A DNA stretch of 64,000 nucleotides from CALKJU01 sp035326425 (GCA_035326425.1 DAOLFG010000009.1:48195-112194), one strand, 5' to 3'; positions 1 to 8,200 are shown, numbered from the stretch's first letter. Translations and numbers: made by a program. Notes: generated from the letters alone by a model not told the origin.

Positions 1-240
1 GACCCGATGCTGGCCACCGCCAACTCGGCCGTGGCCGCGGTCGACCGGATCAAGCGCGACGGTGTGGCCGACATCAAGATGGCCTGCCTGCTGGCCGCAC
101 CCGAGGGCGTGCGCCGCATGGGCGAGGCCCATCCCGACGTCACCGTCTACACCGCCGCCGTCGACCAGGGGTTGAACGACCATGGCTACATCCTGCCCGG
201 CCTGGGCGACGCCGGCGATCGTATCTACGGCACACGCTGA
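1..240 (+). CDS. upp: uracil phosphoribosyltransferase, C-terminal fragment
   Basis: This is the last 79 codons of a gene that begins before the window. The product transfers the phosphoribosyl group of PRPP to uracil to make UMP, the pyrimidine salvage step, in the cytosol. The fragment opens with DPMLATANSA, the PRPP-binding loop of Upp. It continues with CLLAAPEGV and TAAVDQGLNDHGYI, and ends with the family's GLGDAGDRIYGTR tail, which contributes to uracil binding. The stop matches the usual Upp C-terminus, so the gene is not truncated at this end. It is followed by about 100 bases with no clear terminator before the next gene on the same strand. Confidence 0.95.
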   Translation, partial: DPMLATANSAVAAVDRIKRDGVADIKMACLLAAPEGVRRMGEAHPDVTVYTAAVDQGLNDHGYILPGLGDAGDRIYGTR

Positions 241-343
241 AGTTGATCTGTGCCCCCGATGTTTGCGATTAATGGAAAATTCACCATGAGGTGCCACAGT
301 CCGGCCGCGACGAGGCTGGACCGAGCGGGCGAGAGATAGGGCC

Positions 344-1690
344 ATGCGTGGCGGAATTCGCTGCTGCATCGTGGAGGCGTTTCCGGGCAGCCTGACCGGG
401 CTCGGGGATCTGCTGGCCGACTGGGGCATGAGCTGCATCCAGCTCGACGCCCATGCCGAGGACGAGGAGCTGGCGGCCCAGCCCATCGACGTCTACCTCG
501 GCGATACCGGCAGCCACGCGGCCCTCGGCGTGCTGCGCCGGCTGGCGGCGCGCCGACGCGCCGGCGGCGTGCCGGTGATAGCGCTCTGCCGCCGGGATTC
601 CCCTTCCACCATCTCCCAGGCGTTGGCCATCGGCTGCGACGACGCCCTGGCCTTCCCGCTCGACGAGGTCGAGCTCGAGGTGCGGATCCGCTCGCTCGCC
701 GCCTGTATCTTCGCCGAGCGCGAGCAGGCGCGCCGGCTGGCCCTGCTCGCCCGCTATGCCGCGCCCGAGCATCACCGCAGCCGCCGCCGCGACCTGCTGC
801 GGGAGCGTCAGGAGGAGCGGCCGCAGGTGCTGCTGGTCGGGTCCGCCTGCGAGAACCAGGTGCGGATCGCCAACGGCCTCGGCCCTGCCACCGTCGCCTA
901 TGCCGACAGCGCCCGCACCGCCCGCAGGCTGGTCGACGAGCGCGCCTTCGATCTGGTCGTCGTCACCTTGCCGGGACTGGGGGCCCCACCCCTGCTCACC
1001 CCGGCCGACCTCGCCCGCGAGGACGAGGCGCGCGGCTTCACCGTGCTGCTGGGCGGGCCGGTGGACGGCGAGGCCGGGTTCGCCACCGGCCTCGGCGCCG
1101 GCTTCGACGATGTCGTCAGCCTGCCGCAGATGCCCGAGCTGATCCGGCTGCGGCTCGACTTCTGGCTGCGGCTGCAGCGTGTCCGGCAATGGCTGCGCAA
1201 CCCGGCCACCGGTGCAGCGACCACGCTGGCGCTGGACAGCCTGAGCGGCCTCTACAACGAGGGCTTCCTGCGCGACTACGTGACGGCCGCCCTGGCCGAC
1301 CGCGCCGTCGGATCGCCACTGACCATTCTCGCCGTCTCGCTGACCGGGCTTGCGGCCGTCAACCAGACTTCCGGTTATGCGGCGAGCAACCTGCTGGTGG
1401 CCGAGGCCGGCCGCAGGCTGCGGCGGCTGGTCAGGGCTGAGGATCTGGCGGCCTATATGGGGCAGGCGCAGTTCGCCGTGGCGATGGAGAACATCAGCGA
1501 GCAGGCGGCGCGCGCCATGGCGGTCCGCACCCAGGCCACGCTGTCGCGGGCGCCGATCGAGTTCATGGGCCAGCGGATCGCCGTCGAGACCCTGGCCGGT
1601 GTCGTGGTGCTGCGCAACCGCGACGACGTCGACCGCCTGCTGGCACGCACCTATCGCGAGCTGACCGCCGCCCGCCGCCAGGTCGCTTGA
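344..1690 (+). CDS. PleD-like response regulator with degenerate GGDEF domain
   Basis: A 448-residue protein that looks like the cell-cycle regulator PleD: two receiver-like domains (about 1-125 and 160-280) followed by a GGDEF-family domain (about 296-445). The GGDEF domain is recognisable from D298-SLSGLYNEGFL and from RAEDLAAYMGQAQF at 364-377. However, the GG(D/E)EF active site is GQAQF (373-377), so both metal-binding acidic residues are gone and cyclase activity is unlikely. The receivers are also weak: the first lacks the acidic pair at its start, and no clear lysine follows its strand 5. It is probably a signalling or scaffold protein, or an effector that senses a partner rather than making c-di-GMP. 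It stands alone between upp and the phb genes. Confidence 0.75.
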   Translation: MRGGIRCCIVEAFPGSLTGLGDLLADWGMSCIQLDAHAEDEELAAQPIDVYLGDTGSHAALGVLRRLAARRRAGGVPVIALCRRDSPSTISQALAIGCDDALAFPLDEVELEVRIRSLAACIFAEREQARRLALLARYAAPEHHRSRRRDLLRERQEERPQVLLVGSACENQVRIANGLGPATVAYADSARTARRLVDERAFDLVVVTLPGLGAPPLLTPADLAREDEARGFTVLLGGPVDGEAGFATGLGAGFDDVVSLPQMPELIRLRLDFWLRLQRVRQWLRNPATGAATTLALDSLSGLYNEGFLRDYVTAALADRAVGSPLTILAVSLTGLAAVNQTSGYAASNLLVAEAGRRLRRLVRAEDLAAYMGQAQFAVAMENISEQAARAMAVRTQATLSRAPIEFMGQRIAVETLAGVVVLRNRDDVDRLLARTYRELTAARRQVA

Positions 1691-1724
1691 GCGGCCGGGC
1701 AGCGGGACGACGGCCGGCGCGCGC

Positions 1725-2450
1725 TCACGCCATGTACTGGCCGCCGTTCGCCGACAGCGTCGAGCCGGTGATGAAGCCCGAGCCGTCGCTGGCCAGGAAT
1801 ACCACGCAGCGGGCGATCTCGCCGGGCTCGCCCAGGCGGCCGACCGGGATCAGCGGCAGGATGCGCTCGTTCAGCACCTTCTCGTCGATCGCCCGGACCA
1901 TCTCGGTGCCGATGTAGCCGGGGCAGACCGCGTTGACCGTGATGCCGACGCGCGAGCCTTCCTGCGCCAGCGCCTTGGTGAAGCCGATGTCGCCGGCCTT
2001 GGCGGCCGAGTAGTTGGCCTGACCGGCCTGGCCCTTCTGGCCGTTCACCGAGCTGATGTTGATGATCCGGCCGAACTTGCGCTCGCGCATGCCGGCCCAC
2101 ACCGGATGCGTCATGTTGAACAGGCCGGTGAGGTTGGTCGAGATGACCTCGTTCCACTGCTGCGCCGTCATGCGGTGGAACATCGCATCGCGGGTGATGC
2201 CGGCATTGTTGACCAGGATGTCGACCGGCCCGAGCTTGGCCTCGACCGCCTTGATGCCGGCGGCGCAGGCCTCGTAGTCGGCGACGCTCCACTTGAAGGT
2301 CGGGATGCCGGTCTCGGCCGAGAAGGCGTTGGCCGCCTCGTCGTTGCCGGCATAGTTGGCCGCGACCTTGTAGCCGGCGTCCTTCAAGGCGATCGAAATG
2401 GCAGCGCCTATGCCGCGGCTGCCGCCCGTGACCAGAGCCACACGCGCCAT
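1725..2450 (-). CDS. phbB: acetoacetyl-CoA reductase (PhaB/PhbB)
   Basis: A 241-residue short-chain dehydrogenase that reduces acetoacetyl-CoA to (R)-3-hydroxybutyryl-CoA with NADPH, the second step of polyhydroxybutyrate synthesis. The N-terminal Rossmann motif is TGGSRGIG, followed by NNAGITRD, the catalytic serine in NISSVNGQKG, and YSAAK with the catalytic Tyr and Lys. The tail ITGSTLSANGGQYMA matches PhaB rather than FabG. Its ATG follows a GGGAGGA Shine-Dalgarno. It lies downstream of phaA on the same strand, with an 82-base gap that holds a strong hairpin (2497-2524). Its leader shares a 13-base motif with that of phaA. FabG is the alternative call, but the length and the phaA neighbour favour PhaB. 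Confidence 0.93.
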   Translation of the reverse strand: MARVALVTGGSRGIGAAISIALKDAGYKVAANYAGNDEAANAFSAETGIPTFKWSVADYEACAAGIKAVEAKLGPVDILVNNAGITRDAMFHRMTAQQWNEVISTNLTGLFNMTHPVWAGMRERKFGRIINISSVNGQKGQAGQANYSAAKAGDIGFTKALAQEGSRVGITVNAVCPGYIGTEMVRAIDEKVLNERILPLIPVGRLGEPGEIARCVVFLASDGSGFITGSTLSANGGQYMA

Positions 2451-2462
2451 CGTCTCGTCCTC

Positions 2463-2475
2463 CCTGGACTGTTCT
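2463..2475 (-). repeat. 13-bp leader motif, phbB copy
   Basis: The plus-strand sequence CCTGGACTGTTCT lies 12 bases upstream of the phbB start codon. An identical 13-mer lies upstream of phaA (3731-3743). On the coding strand it reads AGAACAGTCCAGG. It may be a shared operator or a mRNA-leader element coordinating the two genes. No known regulator was matched. Confidence 0.45.
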
Positions 2476-2496
2476 CGACCTTGCTCGACGAACGAA

Positions 2497-2524
2497 GCCG
2501 CCCGCCCCGGCGGGGACGGGCGGC
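2497..2524 (-). terminator. GC-rich stem-loop between phaA and phbB
   Basis: GCCGCCCG and CCCC (2497-2508) pair with GGGG and CGGGCGGC (2512-2524), leaving a 3-base loop and one bulged base. It begins just past the phaA stop codon. No T-run follows on the transcribed strand. It is therefore more likely an attenuator or a 3'-end stabiliser between two co-directional genes than a full terminator. Confidence 0.4.
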
Positions 2525-2532
2525 GGGAAAGC

Positions 2533-3708
2533 CTAGTCGCGCGCGACGCAGAGGGCGATGCCCATGCCGCCGCCGATGCACAAGGTGGCCAAGCCCTTCT
2601 TGGCGTCGCGCTTGCCCATCTCGTGCAGCAGCGTGGTCAGCACCCGCGCACCCGAGGCGCCGACCGGGTGGCCCAGGGCTATGGCGCCGCCGTTGACGTT
2701 GACCTTGTCGGTATCCCAGCCGAGGTCCTTGTTGACCGCGATGGCCTGGGCGGCGAAGGCCTCGTTGGCCTCGACCAGGTCGAGGTCGGAGGCCTTCCAG
2801 CCGGCCTTCTCCAGCGCCTTGCGCGACGCCGGGATCGGCCCGCTGCCCATGATCGCCGGATCGACGCCGACCTGCGCCCACGACACGATCCGCGCCAGCG
2901 GCGTCAGGCCGCGGCGCTTGGCCTCGGCGGCCGACATCAGCACCATGGCGGCGGCACCGTCGTTGATGCCCGAGGCGTTGGCCGCCGTCACCGTGCCGTC
3001 CTTCGAGAAGGCCGGCCGCAGCTTGCCGACGGTGTCCATCGTGGTGCCGAAGCGCGGGAACTCGTCGGTGTCGACGATGACGTCGCCCTTGCGCGAGGCG
3101 ATGGTGACGGCCGTGATCTCGTCCTTAAATCTGCCGGCCTTGATCGCGGCCTCGGCCTTGTTCTGCGAGCCGACGGCGAAGCGGTCCTGCTCCTCGCGGG
3201 TGATCTGCCACTTCTGGGCGACGTTCTCGGCGGTGTTGCCCATGTGGTAGCCGTGGAAGGCGTCGGTCAGGCCGTCCTTCAGCATGGTGTCGACGAACTC
3301 GACCGAGCCCATCTTGGCGCCCGAGCGCAGGTAGGCGGCGTGCGGCGCCATGCTCATGCTCTCCTGGCCGCCGGCGACGACGACGCTGCTGTCGCCGTTG
3401 AGGATGGCCTGGTAGCCGAGCGCCACCGACTTCAGCCCGGAGCCGCACAGGATGTTGACGCCGTAGGCCGGCACCTCGTTCGGGATGCCGGCGCCGATCG
3501 AGGCCTGGCGGGCCGGGTTCTGCCCCTGGGCCGCCGACAGGATCTGGCCCATGATGACCTCGGAGACCTCGCCCGGCTCGACCTTGGCGCGCTCCAGCGC
3601 CGACTTGATGGCAATCTTGCCCAGCGCATGTGCCGACAGCGTGCTCAACGAGCCGTTGAAGGTGCCGATCGGCGTGCGGGTGGCGCTGACGATGACGACG
3701 TCGCTCAT
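2533..3708 (-). CDS. phaA: acetyl-CoA acetyltransferase (beta-ketothiolase)
   Basis: A 391-residue thiolase that condenses two acetyl-CoA into acetoacetyl-CoA, the first committed step of polyhydroxybutyrate synthesis; the reverse reaction serves degradation. The start MSDVVIVSATRTPIG was chosen because it is the canonical thiolase N-terminus and lies behind a GGGAAGG ribosome site, although the frame stays open further upstream. The acyl-accepting cysteine is in NILCGSGLK (about residue 90), the catalytic His in GGAIALGHPVGASG, and the second catalytic Cys in CIGGGMG near the C-terminus. Length matches biosynthetic PhaA. It sits between a PhaC-like gene and phbB, which supports the polyester role over fatty-acid oxidation. 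Confidence 0.95.
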   Translation of the reverse strand: MSDVVIVSATRTPIGTFNGSLSTLSAHALGKIAIKSALERAKVEPGEVSEVIMGQILSAAQGQNPARQASIGAGIPNEVPAYGVNILCGSGLKSVALGYQAILNGDSSVVVAGGQESMSMAPHAAYLRSGAKMGSVEFVDTMLKDGLTDAFHGYHMGNTAENVAQKWQITREEQDRFAVGSQNKAEAAIKAGRFKDEITAVTIASRKGDVIVDTDEFPRFGTTMDTVGKLRPAFSKDGTVTAANASGINDGAAAMVLMSAAEAKRRGLTPLARIVSWAQVGVDPAIMGSGPIPASRKALEKAGWKASDLDLVEANEAFAAQAIAVNKDLGWDTDKVNVNGGAIALGHPVGASGARVLTTLLHEMGKRDAKKGLATLCIGGGMGIALCVARD

Positions 3709-3730
3709 GGGCGGTGCCTTCCCTCGATGA

Positions 3731-3743
3731 CCTGGACTGTTCT
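3731..3743 (-). repeat. 13-bp leader motif, phaA copy
   Basis: A second exact copy of CCTGGACTGTTCT (plus-strand reading), 22 bases upstream of the phaA ATG. It lies just downstream of a minus-strand GCTATATGAG that could be a -10 element (3751-3760), so it may lie at or near the start of the phaA transcript. Confidence 0.45.
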
Positions 3744-3784
3744 GTCCCGCCTCATATAGCTTCGACTCGAGCGCTACCAGATGC

Positions 3785-4924
3785 TCATTCTGTCGCATCG
3801 GCAATGCGCCGGAGCCAGCCCAGCAGCGGCCGCCACAGCAGCTCGGGCGCGCGGCCGCCGGCGACCATGCCGACATGCCCCGCCGCCGGCTCGACCGTGA
3901 CGGCACGCCGCAGCAGCCGCGCCAGCGGCCGGGCCGAGGCCTCGGGCACGATCCGGTCGCGGCTCGGCACCGCCACGAAGGCCGGCACGTCGAGGGCCTC
4001 CGGCCGCACGATCCGCCCGTCGACCCGCCAGTCGCCCGATGCCGGGAGGTTGTCGATGTACCAGTCGTGCAGGCATTCGCGCGCCACCGGCCCCGCCAGG
4101 GCCACGCCGTCGGCCAGCCAGTCCTCGATGGCGACGAAGATGCGGCCGCGCAGGCTTCGCGGATCGCCGCGCCCGAAGGCCGAGTATTTGGCGACCACCT
4201 GCTCGGGATCGGGTGCGGCGAAGGTCCAGTCGAGCAGGTTGGCCGGCACGTGGCCGAACCGCGCCAGCGTGTCGGCGAGCGCAGCCGCTGCCACCGCCGG
4301 GGCGCACTGCCCCGGGCCGGCGAACGAGAAGTCCCAGGGTGTCGCCAGCAGGGCGAGCCCGGCGATCTCGCGTGGCCGCTGCGCCGCCAGCGCCAGCGAC
4401 AGGAGGCCGCCCATGCAGTAGCCGAGCAGCACCGGCGGCCGGCCGGCATCGCCCGCCGCCAGCCGCAGCGCCGGCTCGAGATGCCGCGCCAGATGGTCGG
4501 CGATGCCGAGCGACAGCTCGGCATCGCCCGGCTCGCCCCAGTCGACCAGCAGCACCCGGTGGCCGGTGGTCGCCAGTGCCGCAACCAGCGAGCGTTCCGG
4601 CATCAGGTCGAGGATGTAGGCCCGGTTGACCAGCGAAGGCACCACCAGCACCGGCGGGCCGCCGGCCGGCCCGCTGCCGAGCAGCCGCAGCGGGCCGCGC
4701 CGCCAGACCGGCTCCCCTGTCGGTGCCGGCCGGCCGCCGGGCTGCCGCCAATAGCTCTTCAGGCCGTCGATGAAAGCCTCGAACACCGTATCCGAGGGCG
4801 CATCCGCCTGCCGCTGCAGCCTCGACGCCACCGACAGGTAGAGCGGCAGCGGATGCGGCCCTCGCCGCCACAGGGTGGGCGCATCACCTTCATCTCTTTG
4901 ATTCAACTGTATTTTTTCGACCAT
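3785..4924 (-). CDS. short PHA synthase-like (PhaC family) alpha/beta hydrolase
   Basis: A protein of about 379 residues with the alpha/beta-hydrolase fold of polyhydroxyalkanoate synthases. The nucleophile elbow is GYCMGG, with Cys in place of the usual lipase Ser, as in PhaC. The catalytic Asp is in SRDRIVP and the His in AAGHVGMV, both typical PhaC surroundings. It is far shorter than class I synthases (about 590 residues) and closer in size to class III PhaC, but no PhaE partner gene is seen here. The start MVEKIQLNQRD was chosen because upstream codons look non-coding; the frame stays open to 5002. It may polymerise hydroxybutyryl-CoA made by its downstream neighbours PhaA and PhaB, or act as a depolymerase-like hydrolase. 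Confidence 0.72.
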   Translation of the reverse strand: MVEKIQLNQRDEGDAPTLWRRGPHPLPLYLSVASRLQRQADAPSDTVFEAFIDGLKSYWRQPGGRPAPTGEPVWRRGPLRLLGSGPAGGPPVLVVPSLVNRAYILDLMPERSLVAALATTGHRVLLVDWGEPGDAELSLGIADHLARHLEPALRLAAGDAGRPPVLLGYCMGGLLSLALAAQRPREIAGLALLATPWDFSFAGPGQCAPAVAAAALADTLARFGHVPANLLDWTFAAPDPEQVVAKYSAFGRGDPRSLRGRIFVAIEDWLADGVALAGPVARECLHDWYIDNLPASGDWRVDGRIVRPEALDVPAFVAVPSRDRIVPEASARPLARLLRRAVTVEPAAGHVGMVAGGRAPELLWRPLLGWLRRIADATE

Positions 4925-5066
4925 GACCCCGTGCGCAACGCCACGATGTCGGCGATCCGGCGAATGCGGCGACGTGGATGAGCAAATCGTGCCGGGCTTC
5001 ATCGAACCTTAAGCTTCCTCGACGACAGTAGAGCCATCGCGGGTTCACCCAGCAGGAGATGGCTTC

Positions 5067-5234
5067 ATGAACCTCCTTCGCGCGCTTCTCAAGGACGAGG
5101 CCGGTGCCACCGCCATCGAGTACGGCCTCATCGCCGCCCTCGTGTCGGTCGCCATCATCGGCATCCTGACCACCCTCGGCACCAACCTCCTCGGCACGTT
5201 CACGACCGTCGCCGACGAGCTCGGCGGGAGCTGA
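5067..5234 (+). CDS. flp: Flp family type IVb pilin
   Basis: A 55-residue pilin precursor, the structural subunit of the Tad adhesive pilus. It begins MNLLRALLKDEAG, a short charged leader ending in Gly13. The mature protein would start ATAIEYGLIAALVSVAI, with the conserved Glu at +5 and adjacent Tyr, then a hydrophobic segment that anchors the subunit in the inner membrane and packs the pilus core. CpaA, encoded next, is the expected leader peptidase. The ATG lies 8 bases after an AGGAG site (5054-5058). A perfect 13-bp hairpin follows the stop, which may set pilin above the assembly genes in the transcript. Confidence 0.95.
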   Translation: MNLLRALLKDEAGATAIEYGLIAALVSVAIIGILTTLGTNLLGTFTTVADELGGS

Positions 5235-5247
5235 TCTCACCTCACCC

Positions 5248-5280
5248 GCCCGGCTGGCGCGAGATCAGCGCCAGCCGGGC
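5248..5280 (+). terminator. perfect 13-bp stem-loop after flp
   Basis: GCCCGGCTGGCGC (5248-5260) and its exact reverse complement (5268-5280) flank a 7-base loop, starting 13 bases after the flp stop. No T-run follows. It probably works as a partial terminator or 3' stabiliser, so that pilin mRNA is more abundant than the cpa/tad transcript downstream. Confidence 0.6.
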
Positions 5281-5348
5281 GAACCGGGCACCTGCCCGCA
5301 ACCCTCCGTCCTGAACAGCCTGTCGTAGCGTACGCGGAGAAGCCGACC

Positions 5349-5873
5349 ATGATCTCGGGTGAGCTTGCCCGCGCCTTCGTCGGCCTTGTGCTGTTAACCT
5401 TGCTGCTGCGGGCGGCCTGGACCGACATCCGCTCGCGCCGGATCGAGAACCGCGTCTGCGCCCTCATCGTGGCGCTGTGGCCCGTCCATCTGGTGCTCTC
5501 TCCGGTGCCGCCGCACCTCCTCGTATCGCTCGCCGTCGCGCTCGCCGTCTTCGCCGCCGCCACCGCCATGTGGCGCTTCGGCTGGCTGGGCGGCGGCGAC
5601 GTCAAGCTGCTGGCGGCCGTCGGCCTGTGGGCCGGGCCCGAGCATGCCCTGCACTTTCTCCTGGTCACCGGCCTCGCCGGCGGCGCCCTCGCCCTGGCGC
5701 TGCTCTGGTATCGCCATGTCGGCTGGACGCTCCTGGTGCCGGTGCAGGCCGCCGTCGCCAGCCTGCTGCCGCGCCGCGCCGCCTCGGCGGCCGTCGACCA
5801 GGCCACCCTTCCCTACGGCATCGCCATCGCCGCCGGCGGCTGCTGGCTGTGGCTGCGACTGTTCGCCGGCTGA
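5349..5873 (+). CDS. cpaA: prepilin peptidase CpaA/TadV
   Basis: A 174-residue polytopic inner-membrane aspartic protease of the A24 family that removes the leader of Flp pilin and pseudopilins. The two catalytic aspartates are visible in the first cytoplasmic loop (WTDIRSRRI) and in the GGGDVKLL motif. It lacks the N-terminal methylase domain of PilD-type enzymes, as is usual for Tad systems. Several hydrophobic stretches of membrane-spanning length surround these motifs. It is the first of a run of co-directional pilus genes and is separated from flp by a hairpin-containing gap of 114 bases. Confidence 0.92.
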   Translation: MISGELARAFVGLVLLTLLLRAAWTDIRSRRIENRVCALIVALWPVHLVLSPVPPHLLVSLAVALAVFAAATAMWRFGWLGGGDVKLLAAVGLWAGPEHALHFLLVTGLAGGALALALLWYRHVGWTLLVPVQAAVASLLPRRAASAAVDQATLPYGIAIAAGGCWLWLRLFAG

Positions 5874-5887
5874 CTGGAGCCTTGCCC

Positions 5888-6760
5888 ATGAGTGCCCGTC
5901 GCATCGTCCTTCCCCTGCTCGCCCTGGCGCTGGCCGGCGGCACGGCCTACCTCGCCCACGACTGGGTGCAGAGCCAGAAGCGGCCCGCGCAGGCCGCCTC
6001 GGAGCCGGCACCTGTCGAGCAGAAGGCCGTGCTGGTCGCCGCCGTCGACCTGGCGCCCGGCCAGTTCCTGCAGGCCGAGGGCATGCGCTGGCAGGCATGG
6101 CCCGATGTCTCGATGCCCGAGTCCTACATCGTCAAGGGCGCCACGCCCGAGGACGAGCTGCTGGGCGCCGTCGTCCGCCAGCCGGTGGCGGCGGGCCAGC
6201 CGCTGACCCGCGTCGGCGTCGTCAGGCCGGGCGACCGCGGCTTCCTCGCCGCCGTGCTGGAGCCCGGCATGCGGGCGGTGTCGGTACCGGTCGACGAGGC
6301 GTCGAGCAATGCCGGCCTGATCTTCCCGGGCGACCGGGTGGACCTGATCCTGACCCAGACCATCGGCGGCGACGACAGCCAGGACGGCGCCAAGACCGCG
6401 GCACGCCGGGTCAGCGAGACCGTGCTGAGCAACGTCCGAGTCATCGCCATGGGCCGCAAGCTGCGCAACGAGACCGGCGAGGAGGCCGCCGCCACCGACA
6501 AGGCACGCACCACCACGCTCGAGGTGACCGGCGAGGGTGCCGAGAAGGTGGCGCTGGTCACCGAGCTCGGCAAGCTCTCGCTCAGCCTGCGCAGCCTCGC
6601 CCGGCCCGACGACGCGCCGGACCCCGCCGGCCAGCGCTTCACCTGGGACACCGACGTCGCCCGCTCGCTGCTGCCCGAGAACCAGCCGGTGTCGACCTTC
6701 GCGGTGATCCGCGGCGGCGAGACCAGGATCGTCAACCTGTCCAAGGGGGGTGTGCCATGA
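5888..6760 (+). CDS. cpaB: Flp pilus assembly protein CpaB/RcpC
   Basis: A 290-residue periplasmic or outer-membrane-associated Tad assembly factor with an N-terminal membrane anchor (IVLPLLALALAGGTAYLA). A SAF-type domain follows (VLVAAVDLAPGQFL, then VVRQPVAAGQPLT), then the RcpC region (AVSVPVDEASSNAGLIFPGD) typical of the family. CpaB is thought to help the secretin CpaC assemble or to gate it. The start was set at the ATG 14 bases after cpaA because it leads straight into the anchor. The stop overlaps the cpaC start by ATGA, implying translational coupling. Length is close to the family norm of about 270-300. Confidence 0.9.
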   Translation: MSARRIVLPLLALALAGGTAYLAHDWVQSQKRPAQAASEPAPVEQKAVLVAAVDLAPGQFLQAEGMRWQAWPDVSMPESYIVKGATPEDELLGAVVRQPVAAGQPLTRVGVVRPGDRGFLAAVLEPGMRAVSVPVDEASSNAGLIFPGDRVDLILTQTIGGDDSQDGAKTAARRVSETVLSNVRVIAMGRKLRNETGEEAAATDKARTTTLEVTGEGAEKVALVTELGKLSLSLRSLARPDDAPDPAGQRFTWDTDVARSLLPENQPVSTFAVIRGGETRIVNLSKGGVP

Positions 6761-8187
6761 GCGGCACCTCGACCATGCCGCTGCTCCGGCACCTCGCCCG
6801 CGCCCTCGGCGCCGCCGCCATCGGCCTCGCCGTCGTCCTGGGGGCGCCCGGCGACGTCCGCGCCCAGGCGGCGGGCGACCAGGGCATCGTCCGGCCCTCT
6901 GGGCCGCTCGCCATCGAGGTCCGCAAGGGTCGGGTCATCCGGCTGGAGCGGCCGGCGGCGGCGGTGTTCGTGGCCGATCCCGACACCGCCGACGTCCAGG
7001 TCCACTCGCCGTCGCTGATCTACCTGCTCGGCCGCCGCGCCGGCACCACCAGCCTCTACGCCGTCGACGAGAACGACCAGATCCTGCTGCGCCGCGACAT
7101 CGTGGTCGAGCACAACCTGTCGACCCTGCGTGGCGCCCTCCACGACATAGCGCCCGGCCAGCCGATCGAGGTCAGCTCGGTCGACGGCGGCATCATCCTG
7201 GGCGGCAGCGTCGACGATCCGCGCACCGCTCAGGACGTCCGCGACACGGTCGGCCGCTTCCTCGGCCAGAACGAGACCATCGTGAACCGCATGACCGTGG
7301 CGGCACCCACCCAGGTGAGCCTGCGGGTGCGCGTCGCCGAGGTCTCGCGCGAGGTCTTCAAGCTGTTCGGCTTCAATCTGGACGCGCTGTGGACGCCAGG
7401 CGACTTCGCCTTCGGGCTCACGACCGGCCGTCTCGCCGGCACCACCACGCGCTTCGTCGATGCCGGCGGCCCGGCCAATGCCGCCTCCGGCGGCTATTCC
7501 AACGGCAATCTCAGCATCGACGGCGTCATGGACGCGCTGGAGCGCGACGGCCTCGTCACCGTGCTGGCGGAGCCCAACCTGACGGCGCTGTCGGGCGAGA
7601 CCGCCAGCTTCCTCGCCGGCGGCGAATTCCCGGTGCCGGTCGGCGTCGACGACAACGAGATCAAGATCGAGTTCAAGGAGTTCGGCGTCAGCCTCGCCTT
7701 CACGCCGACCGTGCTCAGCCGCCAGCGCATCAGCCTGAAGGTCCGCCCGGAGGTCAGTGAGCTCAGCGATAACGGCGCCATCCGCCTCAGCAACATCGTC
7801 ATCCCGGCGCTGAGCACCCGCCGGGCCGAGACCACCGTCGAGCTGGGCAGCGGTCAGAGCTTCGCTGTCGGCGGCCTGATCTCGAGCGCCACCCGCAACA
7901 ACATCGAGAAGTTTCCCGGCCTCGGCGATCTGCCGATCCTGGGCACGCTGTTCCGCTCGAACAACTTCCGCCAGAAGGAATCCGAGCTGGTCATCGTCGT
8001 CACACCCTATCTGGTGCGGCCGGTGTCCGAGCCGACCCTGGCCCTGCCGACCGACGGCTACCGGGCACCCAGCGACTTCGAGTGGATCGTCCAGGGCCGG
8101 CTGGTCCATGCCGGCCTGCCCGGCGGCCGCGCCCGGCTGGACGCCGACGCCCGCCTGGTCGGCCCCGCCGGCTTCGCCATCGACTGA
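6757..8187 (+). CDS. cpaC: Tad secretin CpaC/RcpA
   Basis: A 476-residue type II/III-type secretin that forms the outer-membrane channel for the pilus. It has a signal peptide ending near DVRAQAAG, an N-terminal pilus-and-secretin domain (IEVRKGRVIRLERPAAAVFV) and a BON-like region (IILGGSVDDPRTA). The C-terminal secretin domain carries VLAEPNLTALSGETASFLAG and the VPVGVDD region, and ends with ESELVIVVTPYLV. Its start overlaps cpaB by four bases. The following gene cpaD encodes a probable pilotin-like lipoprotein. Nothing in the protein looks truncated. Confidence 0.93.
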   Translation: MSGTSTMPLLRHLARALGAAAIGLAVVLGAPGDVRAQAAGDQGIVRPSGPLAIEVRKGRVIRLERPAAAVFVADPDTADVQVHSPSLIYLLGRRAGTTSLYAVDENDQILLRRDIVVEHNLSTLRGALHDIAPGQPIEVSSVDGGIILGGSVDDPRTAQDVRDTVGRFLGQNETIVNRMTVAAPTQVSLRVRVAEVSREVFKLFGFNLDALWTPGDFAFGLTTGRLAGTTTRFVDAGGPANAASGGYSNGNLSIDGVMDALERDGLVTVLAEPNLTALSGETASFLAGGEFPVPVGVDDNEIKIEFKEFGVSLAFTPTVLSRQRISLKVRPEVSELSDNGAIRLSNIVIPALSTRRAETTVELGSGQSFAVGGLISSATRNNIEKFPGLGDLPILGTLFRSNNFRQKESELVIVVTPYLVRPVSEPTLALPTDGYRAPSDFEWIVQGRLVHAGLPGGRARLDADARLVGPAGFAID

Positions 8188-8200
8188 CGGAGGCACCGAG

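Noticed and set aside
344..1690. Active diguanylate cyclase
   Set aside because: The active-site signature is GQAQF instead of GG(D/E)EF, so the required acidic residues are missing.
4925..5002. Longer PhaC-like protein starting at 5002
   Set aside because: The added residues do not resemble the family, and would crowd the flp upstream region; the ATG at 4924 is kept with some doubt.
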